From assembly GCA_963981525.1 (NCBI GenBank), contig CAXCDZ010000010.1, forward strand, positions 1 through 20,252: a stretch of DNA of 20,252 nucleotides, read 5' to 3'. This DNA is from CAXCDZ01 sp963981525 (GTDB lineage: Bacteria; Patescibacteriota; Microgenomatia; UBA1400; UBA12108). Shown in pieces: positions 1-7,043 of this stretch. The position numbers and the translations under genes were made by a program. Positions within the stretch are counted from its first letter, which is position 1; each line of letters opens with the position of its first letter. The notes under the pieces were generated by a model, which was not told where the DNA came from, searched no databases, and worked only from the letters and a program-made list of their open reading frames with translations.

Positions 1-5
1 TTGGC

Positions 6-1313
6 TCAGTGAGTTAAGAGAGAGCGTAAAAGCTTGTTAGTGAGTTTGGGATCGGCTTTGCCTCCGGACTCTCGCATAATCTGGCCTATAAGGAAGCCAA
101 TGGCAGAGTGTTTGCCTCCCTGATAGTCGGCTACGACTGCGGGGTTATCTGCGACTACCTTCTCAATAATCTGAGTTAGTTCTACCTCGTCGGACATGGT
201 GCCATTCTTGGCTGAGTCTAGATGTTTGATGAGATCAGTGGCGGATAAACCTGCATCGACCTTCTTATTGACGAGGAGGTTAACGGCAGTTGAAGTTTGT
301 TTGGGCGAGAGTTTCGCAAATTCGAGAATTGTGGCAAGCATGGCTGGATTTTTGATGAGAACCTCGGAGGCAGAGTCAGAAACTCCTAATTCTTTGAGTA
401 TTTTTTGCTTGGCTTCTGGCAGCTCTGGTAGACGTGATCTGATCTCTCCTAGCCATTCCTCACTGATTATGATGGGAGGGATGTCTGGGTCGGGAAAGTA
501 GCGATAGTCGGCGGCCTCTTCCTTGACCCTCTGGCTCACCGTGCCCTTGATCGAGTCTCTGTATCCACGAGTTTCTTGGACTGGGACCTCGCCCTTACCC
601 AAGATCTCGGTGTGCCTGACTATCTCAGACTCGACGGAGTTGGCGAAGTAACGAAAGCTATTGATGTTCTTGACCTCGACTTTGTAATCAGGCAACTTAC
701 CATCTGGCGAGAGGCTGATGTTGCATTCGAGTCTCATCCCACCTTTTTCCATGTCGGCGTCGGATACGCCGAGAGTGCGGATGATGTCACGAAGTTTTTT
801 GAGGAATTCCTTGGCTTGCTCGGCAGAGTGAATGTCTGGCTCTGTAACGATCTCTACAAGTGGGACGGAGGAGCGGTTAAAGTCGATCAAGGAAACTCTC
901 TTGCCATCCACCGTACTGTGGGTGAGTTTCGCGGTGTCTTCTTCCATATGGACGCGAGTGATCCCTACCCTGCCAAAACTGGTGTCGAGGTAGCCCTTCT
1001 CACAGAATGGCTCATCATACTGAGAGATCTGATAACCCTTGGGGAGGTCGGGGTAGAAGTAGTGCTTGCGGTCAAACTTGCTTTCTTTGGCGATCGTACA
1101 GTTGAGGGCGAGGCCAATCAGGATGCAGTCCTCGATAGCGCGTTTGTTCGGGACAGGGAGTGCACCTGGCAACCCGAGGCATACTGGACAAGTGTGTGAA
1201 TTTGGCTTCTCGGCGTGAAATGGGTCGTTCTTGCAGCCGCAGAACATCTTACTCTTGGTGTTGAGCTCAACGTGGATCTCGGCTCCGATGATTGGCGTTA
1301 GGTTATTTGTCAT
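6..1313 (-). CDS. gatB: Asp-tRNA(Asn)/Glu-tRNA(Gln) amidotransferase subunit B
   Basis: GatB activates the side-chain carboxylate of mischarged Asp-tRNA(Asn) or Glu-tRNA(Gln) and, with ammonia from GatA, amidates it in the cytoplasm. The 435-residue product opens with the family signature (IGAEIHVELNTKSKMFCGC) and has the zinc-type Cys set C25, C27, C42, C45 within the stretch ending in CPVCLGLPGALPV. The kinase-like core is followed by the helical and YqeY-like tail domain (about 300-435) that contacts the tRNA. It is somewhat shorter than the usual ~475 residues, with the shortening in the helical region. The ATG lies inside the end of gatA (11-bp overlap), so translation is probably coupled. 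The stop is TGA at the very edge of the window. Confidence 0.97.
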   Translation of the reverse strand: MTNNLTPIIGAEIHVELNTKSKMFCGCKNDPFHAEKPNSHTCPVCLGLPGALPVPNKRAIEDCILIGLALNCTIAKESKFDRKHYFYPDLPKGYQISQYDEPFCEKGYLDTSFGRVGITRVHMEEDTAKLTHSTVDGKRVSLIDFNRSSVPLVEIVTEPDIHSAEQAKEFLKKLRDIIRTLGVSDADMEKGGMRLECNISLSPDGKLPDYKVEVKNINSFRYFANSVESEIVRHTEILGKGEVPVQETRGYRDSIKGTVSQRVKEEAADYRYFPDPDIPPIIISEEWLGEIRSRLPELPEAKQKILKELGVSDSASEVLIKNPAMLATILEFAKLSPKQTSTAVNLLVNKKVDAGLSATDLIKHLDSAKNGTMSDEVELTQIIEKVVADNPAVVADYQGGKHSAIGFLIGQIMRESGGKADPKLTNKLLRSLLTH

Positions 1314-2724
1314 AACTTATTTCTTTCCAGTTAGTTGCTTGTTCATAGGCAAGCGCTGAGTTGAATACCAGCTGTTCCTGAAACTGGGGGGCAACTAGCT
1401 GCATGCCGACAGGAAGATTGTTGAGAAAGCCAACTGGCATATTGATACCAGTAAGGCCGACTAGAGAACTAGCTTCGAGTAGAAGGTCGGAGAGTTCGCC
1501 GAACATAGCCTGGTTAAGAGTGTCACCCACTTGGAGCGCTGTAGAGGGGTTGGTTGGAGCAAGAATCAGATCAACCGAGTCAAATACTTGATCAAAATCT
1601 CGCTTGAGCAGCATCCTGACTTGCTGTGCTCTTTTGTAGTAGGCATCATAGTATCCACTGGAGAGTGCGTAGGTGCCCAGCATAATGCGACGCTTAGCCT
1701 CTGAAGCAAAGTGAGTGCGATCGTTGCCAAACCTAATACCATCATAACGAGCTAGGTTGGAGGAGACTTCTGATCTCTGAAGAATTGTGTAGTCAGCGAT
1801 CGAGTATTTGGGATCCATGAGAGAGATCTCGACCAGCTCTGCCCCATTGGACTCGAGAACGTGGGCTGCATCTTTTACTAACTCGTTAATGCCAGGCATG
1901 GTCTCGGACATGAAATACTCTCGCGGCAAGCCAATTTTGAGTCCTTTGACATCTGTCTTGAGCAGCGAGGGATAATCAGGAACTGGTGAACTGGAGGTAG
2001 TTGCGTCATGCGGATCGTGCCCTGCGAGAACCTGCGTGATGATTGCGGCGTCTGTGACGGACTTTGTGAGTGGCCCAGGTGAATCAAGTGAGCTACCCAT
2101 CGCGATGGCCCCGTAACGACTAACTCTGCCGTAGGTAGGTTTGAAACCAACTACTCCGCACCAGCTAGCGGGCTGTCTGACTGAGCCAGCGGTCTCAGAG
2201 CCAATTGCGGCGATTACCTCATCTGCACCAACGCAAGCTGCAGACCCACCGGATGAGCCACCTGCGAGGTGCTCGGATGAGTAGGGATTGGTGGTGGGAC
2301 CATAGTCAGAGGTCTCGGTAGAGCTACCGTGAGCCCAGGCATCCATGTTGGCTTTGCCGAGAATGATGGCGCCGGCATCTTTGAGTCTCTTGGTAACTGT
2401 GGCGTCATATTGCGGAGAGAATTGATCTAAGACCTTAGAGCTGGCGGTAGTGCGCTGATTTTTGGTCAAGAAGTTGTCTTTGAGTGCGATGGGGATACCA
2501 AGAAGTGGTTGATCCGCTGTAGCGGGAGAGCTCTGAAGAATCTGATCGGCTAGACTGGCTTGCTTGAGAGCCTCATCCTCAAAAACTGTGACAAAGGCGT
2601 TAAGGGAGGGTTCCTTCTGCTTGATGGCAGCGAGACAAGCCTGAGTAAGCTCGAGCGAGGTGAAGTCCTTAGCGTCTAGTCCAGTGCGGGCCTCTACTAC
2701 CGTGAGTGTGTTAAGTAGTTTCAT
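1303..2724 (-). CDS. gatA: Asp-tRNA(Asn)/Glu-tRNA(Gln) amidotransferase subunit A
   Basis: This is the amidase subunit that releases ammonia from glutamine and channels it to GatB. The 473-residue protein has the amidase-signature fold with the catalytic Ser-cisSer-Lys triad visible: K82 in GIPIALKDNF, S157 in AGGSSGGS and S181 in ETAGSVRQPAS. The usual D-T-G-G-S is E-T-A-G-S here, a conservative variant. The length is normal for GatA. Its ATG directly abuts the gatC stop codon (no spacer), and its end overlaps gatB by 11 bp, so gatC-gatA-gatB form one translationally coupled unit. Confidence 0.97.
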   Translation of the reverse strand: MKLLNTLTVVEARTGLDAKDFTSLELTQACLAAIKQKEPSLNAFVTVFEDEALKQASLADQILQSSPATADQPLLGIPIALKDNFLTKNQRTTASSKVLDQFSPQYDATVTKRLKDAGAIILGKANMDAWAHGSSTETSDYGPTTNPYSSEHLAGGSSGGSAACVGADEVIAAIGSETAGSVRQPASWCGVVGFKPTYGRVSRYGAIAMGSSLDSPGPLTKSVTDAAIITQVLAGHDPHDATTSSSPVPDYPSLLKTDVKGLKIGLPREYFMSETMPGINELVKDAAHVLESNGAELVEISLMDPKYSIADYTILQRSEVSSNLARYDGIRFGNDRTHFASEAKRRIMLGTYALSSGYYDAYYKRAQQVRMLLKRDFDQVFDSVDLILAPTNPSTALQVGDTLNQAMFGELSDLLLEASSLVGLTGINMPVGFLNNLPVGMQLVAPQFQEQLVFNSALAYEQATNWKEISYDK

Positions 2725-3045
2725 TTAGTTATCCTTAGCCTCAAAAATTGCTGGAACCATGAAATATCCATCATGCGTGTGCGTAGCCTGAGAGAGAGCC
2801 TCTGCTTGTGTGAATGAAGGAGTGACTATGTCGTCTCGCCAGATGTTGTGCAGATCCTCGATCGGCTGGTTGAGAGTGGGAACATCCTGGGTATCTAGCT
2901 CGTCAAAAACTGAGATTGCGCTGAGAGCCTCGTTGAGCTGAGAATGAATCTCACTTGACTCTGAGTCATCAAGTGTGAGCATGGCTTGCCTGGTTAGCTT
3001 GGCATAGTCATGATCTGTGATAATTTGTTTGGTAGCTGTGGCCAT
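2725..3045 (-). CDS. gatC: Asp-tRNA(Asn)/Glu-tRNA(Gln) amidotransferase subunit C
   Basis: GatC is the small belt subunit that wraps GatA and GatB and stabilises the complex. The product is 106 residues, typical for the family. It has the expected order: an N-terminal helix after MATATKQIITDHDYAKLTRQ, the hydrophobic SAISVFDELDTQDVPT segment, and the C-terminal tail with R-D-D and the final YFMVPAIFE, equivalent to the canonical F-x-V-P-x-V. The reading frame is open upstream to 3177, but the start chosen at 3045 has an AAGGAG Shine-Dalgarno about 8 nt before the ATG and gives the family length. The longer version would overlap the end of htpX. Confidence 0.95.
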   Translation of the reverse strand: MATATKQIITDHDYAKLTRQAMLTLDDSESSEIHSQLNEALSAISVFDELDTQDVPTLNQPIEDLHNIWRDDIVTPSFTQAEALSQATHTHDGYFMVPAIFEAKDN

Positions 3046-3082
3046 ACGAAAAACTCCTTGTAGGGATAGTTTACCATGAGTA

Positions 3083-3988
3083 TTAACTAGTTTTGCCCTC
3101 AAGAGCACTAATTCGCTCGACAACTGGTGGGTGGGTGGAGAAGAGTTTGCCCAGCCACTGCTCAGTCTTGCCATCATGTACTGGATTACTGATATAGAGC
3201 GGGGCTGTGGAGGGAGTGGCCTGATTGAGAGGGATTTTCACTTGATCAATCTTTTTGAGCGCCCCGATTAGACCAGATGGCTGGCGCGTGAAAAGAACGG
3301 CCGAGGCATCGGCGTAGAACTCGCGACGTCGGGAGATTGCGAGCTGAATGAGTTTGGCAATGATGGGAGCGAGGATGATCAGAAGAATGCCGGCGATCAT
3401 GAAGATGGGATTACTCTTCTCGTTACTGCTTTTGCGCCCTCCTCCCCCATAGGCGTTCATCCTCCAGACCCAGTTGAGGATAATCGTGATGCTACCTACT
3501 AGGATTGCAACGAGAGTCATAAGTCGAGTGTCAAAGTTCTTGATATGACTCATTTCGTGCGCAACGACTCCCTCGAGCTCGGTGCGAGTGAGCTGATCTA
3601 GGAGTCCCTGAGTGACGGCGATTGCGGCGTGTTCTGGATCTCGACCTGTGGCAAAGGCGTTGAGTGCGGGACTGGGAATGACGTAGGCGACAGGCCTGGG
3701 AATGCGGGCAACGCGAGAGAGGTTATCAACCACACTGAGATACTGCTTGTGAGTAGACATGTCGGCGGGTGTAGCACCAGCAATGCTGATCGCTATTCTG
3801 TCGGAGTAAAAGTAACTTACTACTGATCCACCAGAGGAGAAGATGACTGCGCCGACGAGAAATGTCCAGTCATAGCCATAGAGATACGAGACTGCATACC
3901 CTACTGCCGTGATAAGCGCGATAAAGAGAGTGATAATAAGCCAGCTACGACGCTTGTTGGAATCTATTTGCTCATACAAGTTTTGCAT
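3083..3988 (-). CDS. htpX: HtpX-type M48 membrane zinc metalloprotease
   Basis: This 301-residue integral membrane protease degrades misfolded membrane proteins (the known role of HtpX in E. coli). Two N-terminal membrane helices lie at about 15-35 and 41-60, and two more at about 155-175 and 194-215. The zinc site is complete: HEMSH at residues 144-148 and the third ligand E223 in REFYADASA. The gene starts 3 nt after the lemA stop, and gatC follows 37 nt downstream on the same strand. LemA and HtpX are neighbours in many bacteria and are thought to work together. The link to gatCAB here is probably just operon crowding. Confidence 0.95.
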   Translation of the reverse strand: MQNLYEQIDSNKRRSWLIITLFIALITAVGYAVSYLYGYDWTFLVGAVIFSSGGSVVSYFYSDRIAISIAGATPADMSTHKQYLSVVDNLSRVARIPRPVAYVIPSPALNAFATGRDPEHAAIAVTQGLLDQLTRTELEGVVAHEMSHIKNFDTRLMTLVAILVGSITIILNWVWRMNAYGGGGRKSSNEKSNPIFMIAGILLIILAPIIAKLIQLAISRRREFYADASAVLFTRQPSGLIGALKKIDQVKIPLNQATPSTAPLYISNPVHDGKTEQWLGKLFSTHPPVVERISALEGKTS

Positions 3989-3991
3989 AGG

Positions 3992-4582
3992 CTATAAGCT
4001 AATTTTGGGACTCTTGGTGTCAGATGCGCTCACACTGGTGGCGTCATCCATGTTGGCGAGTTTGAGGCCCTGCTCTTTTTTGAGCTTAAAAGCACTAGCA
4101 ACAAGATTAGTGGGGAATCTGACGATACGGACGTTGTAGTCGGCGGTAAGGTCGATCAGAGTACGCCTGGCGTACATGACTTTGTCAGATGTGTCGCGGA
4201 GCTCTTCCATAAGAGTCATGACTGTAGTGTTGGCTTTGAGCTCGGGGTTACTCTCGACGATGATGGAGAGCTGGGGCATGATCCCGGACAGGGCATCGGC
4301 TGCAGCCGCCTGAGTGTCGAGATTGCTGGATTTGGCAGCACTCGCTACAACTTTGCGTGCTTCGGCGAGAGCTTCGAGAATACCTTTTTCGTGTTTGAGA
4401 TATCCTTTTGCACTAGCCTCTAGGTTGGGAATCAGATCAGCTTGTCTCTTGAGCTGGTTACCGATCTCTTGGATGCTAGCTTGGATTCTGGTTTTGGCAG
4501 TAACGAACCAGTTGTAGGTAGAAATGAGATAAGCTGTCAGAGCGACTGCAATTGATGCAATGGTGATGATTGTATAGTTCAT
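3992..4582 (-). CDS. lemA: LemA family membrane-anchored protein
   Basis: The 196-residue protein has one N-terminal membrane helix (about 5-25) followed by a long helical domain containing the LemA pattern (N-Q-L-K-R-Q-A-D-L-I-P-N-L and GYLKHEKGILEALAEAR). Its exact function is not established. In other bacteria it is found next to HtpX or other membrane stress proteins. The ATG is preceded by GGAGG with about 7 nt spacing, an ordinary Shine-Dalgarno. This is the first gene of the minus-strand lemA-htpX-gatCAB run. Confidence 0.93.
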   Translation of the reverse strand: MNYTIITIASIAVALTAYLISTYNWFVTAKTRIQASIQEIGNQLKRQADLIPNLEASAKGYLKHEKGILEALAEARKVVASAAKSSNLDTQAAAADALSGIMPQLSIIVESNPELKANTTVMTLMEELRDTSDKVMYARRTLIDLTADYNVRIVRFPTNLVASAFKLKKEQGLKLANMDDATSVSASDTKSPKISL

Positions 4583-4610
4583 GTGGACCTCCGATAATGT
4601 TAGTGAAATA

Positions 4611-4638
4611 AGTATAGCACGGGGGTGAGTTGTGTTAA
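4611..4638 (-). promoter_or_regulatory. Putative lemA operon promoter
   Basis: Read on the minus strand, TTAACA (4638-4633) is followed after 16 nt by TATACT (4616-4611), close to the sigma-70 consensus and 28 nt upstream of the lemA ATG. Its -35 box overlaps the -10 box of the divergent tRNA-Asp gene, so the two promoters should compete. This is called by inspection only. Confidence 0.55.
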
Positions 4639-4641
4639 AAT
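4633..4641 (+). promoter_or_regulatory. Extended -10 promoter of tRNA-Asp
   Basis: TGTTAAAAT is a TGn extended -10 (TAAAAT at 4636-4641). It ends 12 nt before the first base of the tRNA. No convincing -35 is seen. The identical 9-mer also stands before tRNA-Thr and before the methyltransferase gene. Confidence 0.55.
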
Positions 4642-4653
4642 GTGTATATGCGA

Positions 4654-4727
4654 GGGGTTGTAGCTCAGATGGTTAGAGCGCCACTCTGTCACAGTGGAGG
4701 CCGTGGGTTCAAGTCCCATCAACCTCG
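4654..4727 (+). tRNA. tRNA-Asp (anticodon GTC)
   Basis: A complete cloverleaf can be drawn. The acceptor ggggttg pairs with caacctc (one G-T), the D stem is gctc/gagc, the anticodon stem ccact/agtgg has loop ctgtcac (anticodon GTC at 4688-4690), and the T stem gtggg/cccat has loop ttcaagt. The discriminator G at 4727 is the identity element expected for Asp. CCA is not encoded (cag follows), so it must be added by a nucleotidyltransferase. A terminator follows within a few bases. Confidence 0.97.
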
Positions 4728-4732
4728 CAGAG

Positions 4733-4758
4733 AAAGCGACTAGAAGTAGTCGCTTTTT
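4733..4758 (+). terminator. Intrinsic terminator after tRNA-Asp
   Basis: A perfect 10-bp stem (aaagcgacta / tagtcgcttt) closes a 4-nt loop and runs into a T tract. It sits 5 nt after the tRNA and separates it from the LysM gene. Confidence 0.85.
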
Positions 4759-4766
4759 AATAGGTG

Positions 4767-4796
4767 TTGACTTATCTTATATTTATTTGCTATTGT
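4767..4796 (+). promoter_or_regulatory. Putative promoter of the LysM gene
   Basis: TTGACT (4767-4772), an 18-nt spacer and TATTGT (4791-4796) lie just after the tRNA-Asp terminator and 42 nt before the ATG. The -35 is strong and the -10 moderate. Confidence 0.5.
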
Positions 4797-4837
4797 TATC
4801 TTAACTATTATTTTCTGCCCAAGAAAAGGATGTTAAC

Positions 4838-5446
4838 ATGGAAGACAAAATCAAGCAGTTTCTCAAAACTATAAAGCTAAATGAGCAGATGCTCTCGATG
4901 CTTTTTGGGGTAGTGACAGTGGTGCTAGTCGGAATCCTCGTGTTCAGGATGTACGGAGCTAACAAACCAGAGATTACAGATGTTGGTGTAGTGGATGAGC
5001 AGGTTGAGATGGTGGGTGAAGTCAAAGTCATGAAAGGCGAGAACGGAGAGAAGATCCCAACTGACTTACCAGAGAAATACACAGTACAAGCAGGTGATCA
5101 TCTCTGGGCAATCGCAGAGAAGCACTACGGCTCAGGATACAACTGGACTGATATTGCGAGTGCGAATGAGCTCACGAATGCCAGTGTGATTACTGAAGGT
5201 CAGGAGCTCAAGCTCCCTAAGGTAGCCGTGATAGAGCTAGAGACACAAGATGAAGTAATGGCAATGGAGGAAGTAAGTGACAAGATTGAGGGAGATAGCT
5301 ACACAGTCGTAGCCGGAGATAATCTCTGGGACATCTCAGTACGTGCATACTCCGATGGCTACAAATGGAGTGAGATCGCGAGTGCAAATGAGATAGTCAA
5401 TGGTAACCTGATCGAAGTAGGCCAGGTGATCAATCTCGTACGCTAA
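4838..5446 (+). CDS. Membrane-anchored protein with two LysM domains
   Basis: The 202-residue product has a positively charged N-terminus, one membrane helix (about 18-37) and a short acidic linker. Two LysM domains follow, at about 80-128 and 154-202, each starting Y-T-V-x-A-G-D-x-L-W and ending in a G-Q-x-x-x-L strand. LysM modules bind GlcNAc-containing glycans such as peptidoglycan, so the protein probably tethers the membrane to the wall, with the LysM part outside (inference from the positive-inside rule). No catalytic domain is attached. The two LysM copies are closely similar to each other (both contain a W-x-[DE]-I-A-S-A-N-E core), which suggests a recent duplication. A Shine-Dalgarno (aaagga) lies 7 nt before the ATG. 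Confidence 0.93.
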   Translation: MEDKIKQFLKTIKLNEQMLSMLFGVVTVVLVGILVFRMYGANKPEITDVGVVDEQVEMVGEVKVMKGENGEKIPTDLPEKYTVQAGDHLWAIAEKHYGSGYNWTDIASANELTNASVITEGQELKLPKVAVIELETQDEVMAMEEVSDKIEGDSYTVVAGDNLWDISVRAYSDGYKWSEIASANEIVNGNLIEVGQVINLVR

Positions 5447-5481
5447 ACAAGTACAGAATCAAATTAATACAAGACAACGAG

Positions 5482-5513
5482 AAAAACTCTGCCTGAATGG
5501 GCAGGGTTTTTTT
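5482..5513. terminator. Bidirectional intrinsic terminator (LysM gene / pyk)
   Basis: The stem ctctgcc/ggcaggg has one G-T pair and a 6-nt loop, and is flanked by an A run on the left and a T run on the right. It therefore has a U tract in both directions. It lies between the convergent LysM gene and pyk, 5 nt past the pyk stop. Confidence 0.85.
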
Positions 5514-5518
5514 GGACC

Positions 5519-6925
5519 CTAGAGAGTGATGATTGAGAGAGAGTTGGTGTTACCGGGTTTTTGCCAGTGCTGACCATGAACGACGATGATCGTGTTACCG
5601 GCGTGGATGATATCTTTTTTAACTAGGCGTGTGATCACGTCGCGAGCTGAGTCAAATGGGCCTTCGGGAAGATCTGTGATTACAGGGGACACTCCGTATG
5701 AGAGGGTGAGAAGTTCGGCAGTTTTGACCTCATCTGTGGCAGCGATAATTGGGACGGGCAATCGATGTTTGCTGATAGCGCGAGCAGTGTATCCAGTTTC
5801 GGTGAATACTAGGACTGCGTCGATTTTGGGCTTGATTTTGGAGACTACGGTAGAGGCAACTGCATTACTAATGGTGTTAGTGGGATCTGTTTCATCAAAG
5901 TGTAGTTCTGTTTTGATGAGTTTTTCGTTCCATTTGGCGATACGAGCCATAGTCTGGACGGTACGTACTGGGTATTTGCCTGTTGCTGACTCCCCTGAGA
6001 GCATGATTGCGTCGGTACCGTCAAATACGGCGTGGGCTACATCTGTTACCTCGGCTCTAGTTGGCCTGGGATTATTAATCATAGACTCTAGCATCTCGGT
6101 AGCTGTGATAACTGGTTTGTGAGCCAGTCGACACTTGTCGATCATGACTCGTTGCCAGTGGGCGAGTTGCTCAAAAGGAACCTCGATTCCCAGATCACCA
6201 CGAGCAATCATGATGGCGTCAGCGGACTCGATAATCTCGTCTAGTCTATCGAGCGCGGGCTGTGACTCTACTTTTGCGATAATTTGGGCATTCATCTCTC
6301 TTTTGAGTAGTTCGGACCTGAGAAGCTCGACATCGTGGGCGGAGCGGACAAACGAGAGGCCAATGTAGTCGACCTTATTCTTGCAGTTGGTGTCGAGCTG
6401 GTTGATATCGCTCTGTATGAGAGAGGGGAAGTCGATGTCTTTACCTGGCAAGTTGACACCCTTACGATGTTTGATGACTGAGTCATGTTGAACCTGGACG
6501 ACTATCTCGTTCTCATCAGCTGAGATAACCTGGGTCTCGACAAATCCGTCGTCAATCAAGAGGTCATCACCCTTCTGCATAAGGCCATAGATAGATGAGT
6601 GAGGGATGGCTAGATCTGCGTTGCCATCGAGAGAGGTTTTGATAAGTAGCTCCTGACCTTTTTTGACTACCAGATCTTCTTTGTCACGAGTGTTGAGACG
6701 AATCTCAGGACCCTGGAGATCAAGGAGGATGCCGATTGTGATTCCCCTCTTATCTGCTACGCTTTGAGCTAGGCGGATATGCTCATCATGCCATTCTGGA
6801 GTAGAGTGCTTGGTGTTGAACCGCATGACATTAACTCCAGAGTCAATGAGCTTGCCCAGGATCTCCTCGGATGCGCTGGCTGGCCCTATTGTGGCCACAA
6901 TCTTGGTGAACTTGTTGGTATGCAT
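5519..6925 (-). CDS. pyk: Pyruvate kinase
   Basis: This enzyme catalyses the last step of glycolysis, phosphoenolpyruvate + ADP to pyruvate + ATP, in the cytoplasm. The 468-residue protein has the TIM-barrel A domain, the B domain (about 75-160) and the C domain (about 340-468). Visible active-site residues are R35, N37, D69, R76, K218 and E220 in AKVES, D244 in ARGDLG, and T276 in TATEML. Two features are unusual. The usual N-F-S-H is N-T-K-H, so a lysine (K39) replaces the potassium-ligand serine. The nucleotide-site motif is DLQGPEIRL, a mix of the Leu/Gln pattern of K+-independent enzymes with the Glu of K+-dependent ones. No Shine-Dalgarno is visible before the ATG. The gene is convergent with the LysM gene and divergent from tRNA-Gly. 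Confidence 0.96.
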   Translation of the reverse strand: MHTNKFTKIVATIGPASASEEILGKLIDSGVNVMRFNTKHSTPEWHDEHIRLAQSVADKRGITIGILLDLQGPEIRLNTRDKEDLVVKKGQELLIKTSLDGNADLAIPHSSIYGLMQKGDDLLIDDGFVETQVISADENEIVVQVQHDSVIKHRKGVNLPGKDIDFPSLIQSDINQLDTNCKNKVDYIGLSFVRSAHDVELLRSELLKREMNAQIIAKVESQPALDRLDEIIESADAIMIARGDLGIEVPFEQLAHWQRVMIDKCRLAHKPVITATEMLESMINNPRPTRAEVTDVAHAVFDGTDAIMLSGESATGKYPVRTVQTMARIAKWNEKLIKTELHFDETDPTNTISNAVASTVVSKIKPKIDAVLVFTETGYTARAISKHRLPVPIIAATDEVKTAELLTLSYGVSPVITDLPEGPFDSARDVITRLVKKDIIHAGNTIIVVHGQHWQKPGNTNSLSIITL

Positions 6926-6927
6926 AT

Positions 6928-6957
6928 ATAGATATCTATTATGTTAATGAGTATAAT
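6928..6957. promoter_or_regulatory. Overlapping divergent -10 boxes (pyk / tRNA-Gly) and a palindrome
   Basis: TATAAT on the plus strand (6952-6957) ends 12 nt before tRNA-Gly. On the minus strand the same bases give TATACT (6955-6950), 24 nt before the pyk ATG. Between the latter and the ATG is a perfect 12-bp palindrome, atagatatctat (6928-6939), which would lie in the pyk 5' leader. It could be an operator or simply AT-rich sequence. Confidence 0.45.
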
Positions 6958-6969
6958 AATAGCAGAAGC

Positions 6970-7040
6970 GCGGGTATAGTTCAGTGGTAGAATGGTTCCT
7001 TCCCAAGGAACAGAGAGGGGTTCGACTCCCCTTACCCGCT
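6970..7040 (+). tRNA. tRNA-Gly (anticodon CCC)
   Basis: The acceptor gcgggta/tacccgc, D stem gttc/gaat, anticodon stem gttcc/ggaac with loop ttcccaa (anticodon CCC at 7002-7004), and T stem agggg/cccct with loop ttcgact all pair. The discriminator is T7040. CCA is not encoded (cat follows). No terminator follows: the ATG of the patatin gene begins only 3 nt after the mature 3' end, so both are on one transcript. Confidence 0.96.
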
Positions 7041-7043
7041 CAT

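Noticed and set aside
576..1199. Long plus-strand open frame (207 codons) opposite gatB
   Set aside because: It is antisense to strongly conserved GatB codons, has no domain resemblance and no ribosome-binding site. It is a mirror of codon bias.
3046..3177. N-terminal extension of GatC
   Set aside because: It would overlap htpX, gives a non-family N-terminus, and the internal ATG at 3045 has a strong Shine-Dalgarno.
6984..7043. Longer start of the patatin protein
   Set aside because: The extra 20 codons are the tRNA-Gly gene itself, and the family N-terminus fits the ATG at 7044.
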